Assembly (NCBI GenBank): GCA_902806595.1
Contig: CADCXC010000044.1
Span: 1,240,001 to 1,304,000, forward strand
Direction of reading: 5' to 3'
Origin: Pyrenopolyporus hunteri
Taxonomy: Eukaryota > Ascomycota > Sordariomycetes > Xylariales > Hypoxylaceae
Length of the DNA: 64,000 nucleotides
Each line of letters opens with the position of its first letter. The first letter of the stretch is position 1. Below, in pieces: positions 31,052-42,175 of this stretch. Position numbers and translations under genes: made by a program. The notes below the pieces were generated by a model. That model had not been told where the DNA came from and ran no database searches. It saw nothing but the letters and a program-made list of their open reading frames with translations.

Positions 31052-34000
31052 GTCCTAGATCGGGAGCTGCCTGGATGTCGTTCGCTTAGGTACTCACCGA
31101 TTTCTCTTTGTACATGTCAATATTTACTGGTGCCAGATCTAAGGGGTAAATCTGGTTGGGTGGTTCTTACTGGTATACGGGGTTAAGGGGAAGGTGGTTG
31201 GGGGCTAATATCGGTGTTGGACGATGTGTCTTTGAACGGTTTGACAGCAACGGATTACCCATATCCATCATCTAGCTTCACGAAACGCCCTTCTGACGGG
31301 AAGTTCCTAGTGTCTACAAATTATAGTAACAATCGAATACCGTGCTAGTTTTCATTTTGTCCGCGTGAAAGCCTAGAATCGAGATCTGCTTAAGTTTAGG
31401 GTTGACTCGAATCCACACCAAACTCCTTTAAGGAAGGTTTCTCTATTAGATGAAACAGATCTTTGATCGTGATGTCACGATACAGATGTGCATATTCTGG
31501 ACTTGGCAGTAAATTCGATATCCCCCCTCCTATCCGACCTAATATCATATATGGGGTCGATAAACCGGGCGGATGGATCTTTATTATCTAATATAGCGTT
31601 GGCTTAAGAGGGCTCAGACAGGTACCTTTCATCTCCGACACTGCTCATGAACATCTACTATCCAATACGGGAATAGCCTGCCTTATGACGGAACTTACCG
31701 CTCTCATTCCAAGTTCTAAAAACAAACACCATGATCATTTATATTAAGGACGGGAGTGTAGGCTCCTATAATCTAATAGCCCACCCACCGACATTGATAA
31801 TGTCGGTGTCGATATGATCGCCATAGGGGTATGCGTAGAAACAGATGTAGCAACGGATATTTCCGCGAACAAGTCGGGCCATGTATGTCCTTGTATCTCC
31901 ACGAGCATCGAAGTACCATGACTCTGAAGGCTTCGGCGAGAGGTCAAGCCTACAAGGGCCGAATCTTAATGTCCGTACACGAGCAGCAGCTTATATGTTA
32001 CATAGGACGATGCAATATCCGTGCCGTAAATGACCCGGTCAACGGCGGCGAGATATCTCGTGTTGAACTGCTGGGCGCGCGTGGTAAGGCTGGGAATAGC
32101 ATCAGCCGCGCCGATCTCTCGAAATAATAATACAAGACAGGGTCCTCCGGAAGGGGTAATAATAGAGGATCTCTTATGACATGCGAATCTATGGTTACAT
32201 CGTACGATGGTGACCCATTAGCCCCGGTGCACGTACGTGCGAGCCTGCAAGAAGACCCTTTCTGCCATTCTCGGGATCGGGTTGCCAGGGATAGCAGAAA
32301 CGGATGATTACAAGGCTTCCAGAAGGAAACCAGAAAATGAATTGATAGACCCCAATAATGGAGACCTCGTAAGAGCCCTAGACACCGTTCCGGCAAACAC
32401 GCCCGGCCCCCTTGCGGCTCGATTGGTAATGATCGGCGGAACGGCTATGGCGTCGGCGTGGCAGTGCTATTACGTTACCCGGCATTTTGCGGGATGATGC
32501 AACAGCGCATGAGGAGGGTCTGCCGTGTGCAGGAACAGCTCTACTGATACTCTGGAATGAGGGGACGGAGCCCAACCTACGGCTCAACACGAGACCTCGT
32601 GCATTGACAGATCGCCGCCCGGATGATCACTAATGATTAGAATACTTCATGTTGACGCATCGCGACGTTAAAACGTGATGTGAATCTCCGATATATTGTT
32701 GGAATTAGGGTACTAGTGCCTGAGGATCGGCTCCGGACCCGGCTGGCTGGGCGTTTGTAGGCTACCACGGTCGCCAGTCACCTACATAGGAAGTTACCGT
32801 AGTAGGGAAATACAACTCAGAGTCAAGCTTGAGGTTTACCAATTGATGTAAGCCACTTAAGGGCACCAATATAAATGTAGGGGATAATCGGAATGATCCT
32901 AAGCGAACATAATTCAAGACGACCTTGATTCTCGCTTAGGGGATAGTCAACATGTTTTCTCTCCAGTAAGGCTAGGAGTGTGGGGGATCGTGTGTTCGAA
33001 GAGAAGCCCCCCCTTGCAACCTTGTGCATTCCCAAGTGTGAGACTAGAGACTCCTCTATCGCCGTAAGACGAAGCTGAAGTGGTATTTAGTGGGGGCTGA
33101 AAAGAAACCATTGAATGATTCGGGGATTGGGGAGTATTAAGGCAATATGGATTACGCAAGCTGCAACATTCTATACCCGTAACGTATCGACATAAGATAT
33201 CCCGACGTGTAGGTAGGCAGTCTCGAAGGCCGGGTATGAAGGATCGGTTCAGCGAAAAGGCCCTACAAGAGACAGTTAGCTGCACATAACGCATAGAATG
33301 CGACATAAAACATACCATCCATCTCGCTCGTTAAGCTAAACTCGGTCCCGTCTCCGTTTGGGGACTAAAGGGATAACGGGTCGATAAAATTAGATGGAAC
33401 TTTTCTTCGGGGCGCGCTCCGGTATTAACCCCTGATCAGAGTTTCCTGCCCAGGTTAGCCAGATGGTTCGCGACGAAAGCCGAAGAAGAACTAGTAGGAA
33501 GTTTAGGTTCTGAAAGGGAAAGATAGCGTTGTGGAAGAGATTCATGTCGCCCGCGCACCGCACCGGAGGTGGCGCCGTCCTTGAAGCCAAGACGCGTCTG
33601 CGAAAACATAGGACGAGGCTACGGACTGAACTGGTGTTCTCTCAAGCACATCTTGGTTGATCTACAGAAGGAGCCTCGCCCGCTTATCGACACGAGGTGG
33701 ATCTGCAGACTCCGCTGATTCGTATACCTAATTGTAGACTTTTTTCTTTGATATAATGGCGTATACGCTGTCCAAGTGACATGCTTTCAATATAACTCAG
33801 TCAATAAGGGTTATAGGGGGCCTGGGTAATATGAAAACGGCGATATTTCCCATCTACGCCAATTGTGCGGTCGACAAGAACGGCGTCGCCGTAATAATAC
33901 ATCACTATATCGTCAGTACGCAGCGCAGAGACTTCACAACCAACCACAATGAGCGGCATCGAAGCCGTTGCTCAAAAGGGTAGCTTTGACGGACGGAAGC

Positions 34001-36510
34001 TGCATTTCTTTTTCTTTTCACAGCACGCTCAGTTAGCAATACGACCCTGAACCTAGTTGTTCCGACGAGCCAACTTCCCACAGCAAATTTAGTACACAAG
34101 TAGCTATAGAGGAGCAGAGGTTGCATTGCAAAGCTTGGCATGCAAGACAGACCATGAAACCGCTGGCGCATAATATAGCAACGAATAATTGGTAGGTAAG
34201 CAAGGCGCGCAAACCCGTCGTCGAAACCTCGAGGGGGAATGATGGAGTGGTCGCTGATTGAACCCGATGCGCCAGCCAGGTAAGCGGCGCGGGCCCTCGT
34301 TAAGGATGTGACAAGCCGGACATAAGCTTTCTAGAATAGCAATGCAACCTGGTAGCTACCTATACAGGTATCAAAATTGAGCGTGATGCCGTTTGTAGCT
34401 AGAAGGCTAATATCGGAACTCGAGCTGAGGTTCCTAACGAGAAATCTTACTACCGGATGTGATATGCAGTCATGTCCAGATGCTCTTATATAAGTTGATG
34501 CATTGGTTGGGAGTGCCGGGTCATGAGCACGATATTCATCAGATGATATCGGAATTCCGTAGATTGCTCTGATAAACCAGTCGGGATATTTCTATAATGC
34601 AGTCAGCATAGCTTTGCTTGCATGGAAGTCGTCAGATGCTGCCTGTGGGAGTTTCAGTAGTAAGGCCTTCACAATATGCTATTGGGGGAGCGCTTGTTTC
34701 ATGTAGAGACTATTGAAATGCAGTATGTCAATGTGGCCTATGTATGCCACGTACGTGATGGCCTACTGGCCGGCCTTGTAGAGAGGTGAACTTAGTCGTA
34801 CAACATAGGTACGGACTCCCTATCAGAGAGCCATTAGATCATACTTAGTCGACAGCAGGTGTTCATGCATTGAAGCGGTGAGAGCATGACAGCCGAACAC
34901 TCTATTGCCGGTTCCGAGTAGACGTAACTTCGGGTTGACTGACTCGACTAGGTACCTACCTACGATAAAACACGCCTCGCTACCCAAGTTATGCGAAATG
35001 GCGGGGAGCTGCATCGCCTTGGATGCCAAACGCACGAGATGAATAAGAGCTATCAGGAATGTTTGCCGTCCGTGTAGCCCAGTTTTCAATATAGAGCCAA
35101 AGCCACGCTCTGGAGAGAAAATCCGGGATGGTAAAGCACGTCCGTAAGTTCAGAGTCAATATATTCCCCATGCCTTCGCCGTTGGTGAGGAGTTGCTATT
35201 CGAGGCCTAGTATCGCGCCCTCGCTAGGGAGAGAAGACTTAGTTCATCGCTAGACTAGAGCCTCTGTGAAAGATACCGTTTACCCTTAGTAAGAATAGTC
35301 TGTTATTTCCCATATAGGCATTCCGGAGATAGGCTGGCAGTACGGGTATTTGGTACATAATACCCTACTTTATAAATTAATGCGGCTGTGAACGGACCTG
35401 CGACCCGAATACTACCTAGGGAGTGTATTGGTATGCTGTATGAAAGTTGATTCCTGTTCAGGAGTCCCGAATTGATCTAGGTTGATTTTAGCGCGAGATA
35501 TTGACTAGACATATAAGGGAGATTCGTCTGCAAACTGCCACCGCGTACAAATAGTGTTAGAATAATTCATCGCCTAACGCAACGTCTCATGTTCTTACCG
35601 TTGAGGACATCCGAATAGGCGGGCTTGGTAACAGCTAGCCGTGGACTCTGTGTCTGTAGAAGCATACCTGTATAGAGCCTAGGTAGCCTGACACGGCGCG
35701 GATACGCAACTCGACAGCATCCGTCAAATATCACGTACCAGTATTTACTTTGTTCTGGGACGGTAGATTACCGCCCTACCAGGCACAGAGCCGTTTTATT
35801 CGATGACATTCACTCGAATAGCTGAGCTGTAATTTGTGTGGAACTATTTCAATTGAAAGCCGGCGACTACGCCCGCTAGGGATTGCGACTCGCACGAGAT
35901 TCGCTCAGTGCCTTCTTGCAACACTACATTAGCAAATTTGTGTCGCGACGTTTAATTAGACGACGCCAGCTGGCCGAAGAGGACTGCTATATTACGCGAA
36001 AACTGGCGAGAGCTGCTGTTACATAAGCGCGCTCACAGAGTAATATGTAGGTATTGTTATGATGGAAGAACGCGGGTTGGTGGTAATCACCGCCGGAAGA
36101 GCCCTAGGTAGAAATGGATACTCGGATCTGATTGGCGAAGAATCAACCGAGCATGATACTCCTAAGGTGAAGTTAGCTAGCCTGAAGGCGCGACATGCGT
36201 GGCCCAACGGCTCCAGAGATTATTCAAACAGTTTGTGATCACTATGAAATGACGAGTTGAATTTTTCACTTTCTCATGCCGAGCGACATGTGCAATGGTC
36301 GGCATAGCGAAGAGAGCCGAGCTTTCATCCCACCCCAAATTCTTTGTCTGTGGATATAACCGATGCGAGAACAATGCTTAAAAAATCCTTGTGGGCTCGG
36401 GACTGTGTCTCAACCAGATCTAGGGGCTCACATGCGATCAGGTGTACACGGGACTCGAGGTGTTTGGGAGTTGGAGGGGGGCATAGGTTAGGTAGGCACC
36501 TACTGCGTAG

Positions 36511-36542
36511 GCAGACAGGCAGACAGGCAGACGAGCAGACGA
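36511..36542. repeat. Octamer tandem repeat
   Basis: Four units of eight bases: GCAGACAG twice, then GCAGACGA twice. Confidence 0.9.
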
Positions 36543-36613
36543 GTAGAAGAGATGGCGACAAGACCGGGGGAGACCGACATGAGAGAATCGAGGGGTGTGT
36601 TGGCCGACAGTCA

Positions 36614-36621
36614 TGACGTCA
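36614..36621. promoter_or_regulatory. CRE palindrome TGACGTCA
   Basis: A perfect CREB/ATF-type bZIP site. No gene is called next to it, so it may be chance; a purine-rich tract to the right is promoter-like for a minus-strand transcript. Confidence 0.25.
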
Positions 36622-37697
36622 AAAGGTGGACTCTTGCAGGTGGAATGAAATAAGCTCTGGGTCCTTTGCATGAATGCGTCTTCGTCCTTATCCAATCTCT
36701 TCGCGCGCGGGTTCTCCTTGGGGTGAGAGGCCCGATCTATGGTGAATCCTAGAGTAGCGGCGGAGGAAGACACCGAAAGAGGATTGAATTGAAAGGAAAA
36801 GGAAGTAAGAGAAAAGATGGTTCAAGGGTCGTAATAGGCTGTCGACTTCGAACCAGACTTGCGGAAATTGGGCGGGCAATAGCGGGACGTCACTAATAAC
36901 GGGGGGCGGAGAGGGGAGGAAGGAACGGGAAGAGAAATAAGAGATCAGAGAAGGAGATTAAAGAAAAGGGGAGTGGAGGAATAAGGTACATGGTCCCGTC
37001 TCTATCGCTTGGTAAGTACATATACGAAGCTACATGTGGCATTTCGACTTTTTTTATATGACGTGATGTGTACTTGTACATCCTGAATTCTCTGGATCGG
37101 ATACCTTAGCGTATAGGGTTAGGTGTCCGTAGGGGTGCCGTAGGTACTTTGCACTGGTACGGCATCCTCAGTGCATACTACTATGGTTGCAGGCCAAAGT
37201 TTAAATACCCTGTCAGGTACCGGTGGATCGCGTTAGACAACGCACCATACTAATTTAGGTTATAGTACGTCTTAGATTTTCCGACGGTACTTTCGAAGAC
37301 TTTGTGATTTTTAACCCTACTAAACCATAACAGGTAAAGAATGGCTCCACAAAAAACGCGATACTTACAGGGTCTTTTTACTTACCCATCAGACCATAGT
37401 ACCTTCTGTCGACTTTGATCATTCTGTACCACATAGGAGAGCAGGTGCCGGGGGTGTAAAGCATAAAACACGCGGCATTATAGCAGCAGGACGTCGCCAA
37501 CTTACATCCATATTGGTGACTTCTATTAATGATAGATAATCCAAGGGCATGTACGTTGTATGTAGGCAGGTACACGTAGGTATGTAAGCTCCTACATTCA
37601 GAACACTTGCCTAACATCTAGATGTACATATACTGCACCTAACTGCTCTATGATGGGATGTAGGGTGTCTGGTGTAAGAATCTCGGTAACGAGTAAA

Positions 37698-37745
37698 GTA
37701 CCTACCTAGGTACCTATATACCTACCTAGGTACTTAGGTACTACC
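37698..37745. repeat. Double CCTACCTAGG palindrome
   Basis: Two CCTACCTAGGTAC units separated by CTATATA, then CTTAGGTAC. The longest clean example of the motif family outside the 15-kb region. Confidence 0.85.
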
Positions 37746-40018
37746 CGGTGTCCCCTATAATATACCCTATTGTACACAGGTACCGAATGTATTGTACTAC
37801 CACGCAGATAAATCGTCAAGCCACAGAAATGCGTCACCGCACGTGATGTTACAACGCCGCGGGAATCTCCATTACTGCCCTATCCCATCCAATTAATTCA
37901 AGGTTAAAAATAAACACGGGGCCGATCTATGCAAATACCCCCCAGCTGCCAATCTTTTATCTCACTCGCTAGGGAATTTGCGGTGTTGATCATGCTACGC
38001 AAACCAACTTCTATAGCCAGAATAGCTTATCACTTCTCTTTTGCAAACTGATTCATTGCCCACCTCGAAGCATTCGTCAAAAATGTTTTTTCGCCTTTAC
38101 CAGGCGGTTACGAGATATGGAACATGCCGTGCCGCCTAAAAGTCTACGCACAAGGGTTAGAATAGGTAAAAAACGGTCAAGACGGGATCCAACGCCCTAG
38201 GGGCCTAGGGACGCCACGGGGCGCCAGCCATTTTCCATTCAACGTCATCCTCAACTAGATTTTCCCGTTGTATCTGCGCTTCAGGAGATTACCTCCTGAA
38301 CGTTGACTGGGCGCTAAGCCGTTCCACTAGATAGAAACATGTATACTTGCTATCATCTAGCGCTGGCCGGCACGCGCGAACTAGGCTTGGCGACGCCTAA
38401 GATACTATGCAGTATGCCACCCGTCGATCATCTTATGAAGAAAGATTAAAAGGGTCGCAGCAGAAAACAGCGGCGCTGGACTGGTCGCCCGCGCTTGTAG
38501 GCCCTAGGTCCTCAGCCGGTCGCTTAGAACCGACTGTCGCTGGACCGAGTCGAAATTGCACTAGCGAGGCGAAGGCTCCCCCGGAAGGATGACACCGCGA
38601 ATCTACAAACTACCCATCTTGTGGGAGCGGCGGCCGCTCTCTCGCTGCTGGTTTATGGATACGTTCCGTTAGCACAATCGCCGATGGGCCATGCGAAATG
38701 TCGATGTCAAGTGTTTGCACGTGCTCAACGTCAACCAGGAACAACTGCCGTAGCCTATCCACCTACCCATTTATACCGATTTTTAAAATTCACGTATATT
38801 TCTTGCGGGATCTTCGTTCAGCGTGACCTATACCGTGTTTTCCTTAGCGGGCTAAATACTCCAAATAGGGGATTTTAACTCTCTTATTAGCTCTTCTCCG
38901 GCACTCCTAATTTTCTTACTACAACGTTGATAAGCAGTTGGCCGTAGCCAAAATAAACCCGAGTCCATCGAGGCGGAGAACGGCGGCGGGTCAACGGCTC
39001 TTAAAATGCCACCGAGCTGTTAATGTATTAAATCTAAAAGCACTGCCGGGGAACCCCTCGTTCACTAGTATGTTGTTCTCTAAAGTCTCTGCCTTGAAGG
39101 ACTTAATAAGAAGCTCGTATTTGTATACATAGTACCTCTGTGGTATGAGAACTTATGTTCACGGAACCTTTAGGTCCATTGCGAAAACGTTGACCACCCA
39201 TCCATAGCAACAAGACCGACCATTCGCGGAATAGGACCTGTTAAGGGTTACGCTGTAGGAGATAATGCGTCCTCTTTATATACGTACGGCGAGTTGGTGA
39301 GATTCTTGTCTATTTACGTTAGTTACCTACTGATGAGGCAATTTGATACAAGTTGAGTTGCATAATTCATGCGCATCCCGAAAAGAAACAAGGGCGCCTA
39401 GATAAGGTATAATGCTTGGGTATAGGCCCAAGTAAGCTTGCCGGGAACCCAAAACATTACCTATCTCAATGCCTACAGCCATATTTAGGTAGGTTAGGTA
39501 AATACCCGATAGAAAGTAAGGTATAAAGCCGCGCCTTATGATAAATCACTCTACTCTCCATCATCTTCCTGGGTCTCCTCCTTCGAGGTCTCTTTCAGCA
39601 GTCAACCACTTACTCAGACACCCCCCACCCCTTTTCCCGACTACGAGAATAGGAATGCGGGACCTACTAAAGTGCCGCAAGCACACGTACGCCACGACCA
39701 AGACTATCCAAGTACAGAAGCCAGCTGAATACTCGATTTGATAATACACTGCTAGCCATGTCTCCTAATCTAGGTCAGCCGCAGGGACTAATGCAATCTT
39801 CATGTCTAGTTACAGAAGTTGATGTCTGTGTTGTTCCACCTTGCTTATCGACGTTGTAGCGTACAAACAGAAACACGTAAACCGCACTCTGCACGTTTGT
39901 AAAATTCAAGCGAGGATGGATCTCATCAACTAATTCTCCCAATGCTCTAATACCAGAGTCAGGATTATACTATAATAGGCCAAACAGTTCGGTATTTTAA
40001 TAGAATGGCTCGGCCCAG

Positions 40019-40067
40019 TTTTTTTTTCTTTAGCTTTTCTTTTTTACCTTTTTTTTTTTGCCCCCGT
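40019..40067. repeat. Poly-T rich tract
   Basis: Three T runs of 8 to 12 bases separated by short C/A/G interruptions. Confidence 0.8.
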
Positions 40068-40899
40068 TCTTCTCGCCTCTCTTTTATTAGAACGCCCGCA
40101 TAGTAAAACGGAGTAATAAGTGTAAGGCATGGAGACGACGGGACCGGAAGTCTCTGGGCTGGACCTTGCATTTCCGTTCTGTACCTACCCTTCGCCATCT
40201 GGCTAGGGGTACGTATTCTCCTTAGCATAAACAGCATGGCCTTCAATGAGGGGGGCGACTAAAAGTTGTCAGGGGACGGGTGGATGTACCGGTACGTACC
40301 CTGTAATGTACGCAAGGTACATGGGACTCGGGTTGGAGGTTCCTAGATCTAATAGCATCTGTTACATTTGCCCCAGACTACCATCCTTCACCTTCGAAGG
40401 TGTACCCAATGTTTAAGCTAACTTGGTGGGCGCTTTTGAATGTACCTTGATAGGTACCTGGGTAGCATGGATGTGTGAAGCTTCCACTCGCTTTCCGTTT
40501 TCTTCAATCGCGCACAATTTCCCTACTGTGGTCGTCCCATGAGGTCCTACTAAAACCTTCCCAGTACGTAGTATCGAGCTAATACTCGCTCATGCGCAAC
40601 CAAAACAGTCGGTTGACGGGTACCAATAGAGACAACTTTTACTTGGGCAAAGAAAGGCATTGTATCTGGCACTCGATTTTCCAGCATACCAACACGGAGG
40701 TACATGAGGTATTATACAAATACCTAACAATTTCGGATCGCAAGGCGCGAGAAGGGGAGTACCTACAGGGGGTATGTCAATATACTACATAGGTATGTAT
40801 TGTACACTAACTCGATGTATGTGGGAATTCTGCGTAGGGACTTATACACCTGTAGGTACTTACTATCTCGGTGCAATAGCGGAAATACTGGAACTACAC

Positions 40900-42175
40900 C
40901 CCCCCATCTCCATCTAGCAAAGCTTACACGCCCCTCCTAGTCGCTCTCTCTTCTTCGCTTTCTCTCTCTCATGTCTCTCACGACTCACTCACCCTAGGGT
41001 CGAGCCTACATTAGGTACCTTACCTGAACTTGCCTTGCCTACCGCCTACATATCACCTCTCTACCTTAACCTACAAGTAGAGTATTGTACCTACGCCTAG
41101 TCCCATTCATCATCACCTTCCTGTACTCCCCGTATGTACTCCTTCTCTTTTCGTCCGAACTTATTATGTTTCTGAGTCCGGGCACAACTCTCGTCTTCGG
41201 CTCGCATCTCACCGTCCCATACCTACATCTTTGCTCTAAGCCAACGAGCACGACCACCACCGCCACCACACACACTACCTACATACATACTACATCTGAT
41301 CTGCCTATACATACTTCCTATGGATATTCCCATACATACCTTACATAGTAGTCTTACATAGTAGCCCGCCCTATAACACCACTATTACCACTATTACCAC
41401 TGCTACCACCACCAGTCAACTGTTGTCATCACCGCCACCTCCACCCAAACACCGCTGGACCCTGACAGGACCCTAGCCGTTACATACGTACAGTACGATA
41501 GCTAAGGAGCAGCTAGCTAGACCGGCCCGGCCCAGCCCAGCGGCCAGAAGAGAGAGGTTCGACGAGTCGGGCACACGCTGATGAAGGTTGCGAATTTCTT
41601 ACAAGTGCCACCAATTCCACCGATTCCCACCAATTCCAGCCTGGAACACGTTAAAGTCCAAGTACCCACTACGCAATATTTTAGTGAGCTGTACTATATT
41701 ACCACCAGATCACCCTCCTATCAAATCAGCTTCTATTCATATTAATCCTTTTCCGCTCGCTACCTACCTGTCTACTCACACACTCTTTTTTTATTTACCG
41801 CTTGTTCTATCCATTCCTCTAACACAAGCCCCGATCTATTCCTTCTCACGATCGTTCTAGACGTTGCGCCGCGCCGCGCCGCAGACGTCCCGCGGTATTT
41901 CCATCGCTTAATATCAACAGCAGACGAAAACGCCCACCAGAAATAAGACGTCTACGCAAGGACGCGCCGTCGTCTGTTCAGGTCGACTTATACGCATCTC
42001 ATCCCACTACTTTAATCCGCCTTTCCAACAGAGTTGCTTCGGGGGAGCCGCTCAACTTCGCATGCCTTTACTTACACATTAGTAAAATTCTCGCAAAAGG
42101 TTTCTATTTTAGGCTCATTTTGCAAACCCGTTGGTATCGCTGTCTTGCGGCAGCATCGGTTTGAGCCTTTTCCAG
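40900..42175 (+). promoter_or_regulatory. Pyrimidine-rich csp-2 promoter and leader region
   Basis: Long CT-rich and ACC-rich stretches on the coding strand (for example 40,930-41,000 and 41,380-41,420) leading up to the csp-2 start at 42,176. This composition is common in long leaders of developmental regulators in filamentous fungi. Several short ATG-opened frames lie here and could act as upstream ORFs. The transcription start is not visible. Confidence 0.4.

Larger units (their letters stand above)
31052..42175. other. 11-kb gene-free stretch ending in the csp-2 leader
   Basis: No gene I can support. Contents: minus-strand open fragments at 31.75-32.40 kb, an octamer repeat at 36,511, a CRE at 36,614 beside a purine-rich tract (36.75-37.0 kb), a poly-T tract near 40,020-40,067, and from about 40.9 kb a pyrimidine-rich region that is probably csp-2 promoter and leader. 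The rest is AT-rich with dense stops. Confidence 0.5.

Noticed and set aside
36344..36616. 90-codon plus-strand frame across the octamer repeat
   Set aside because: Its Arg/Gln/Thr-rich text is just the translated tandem repeat.
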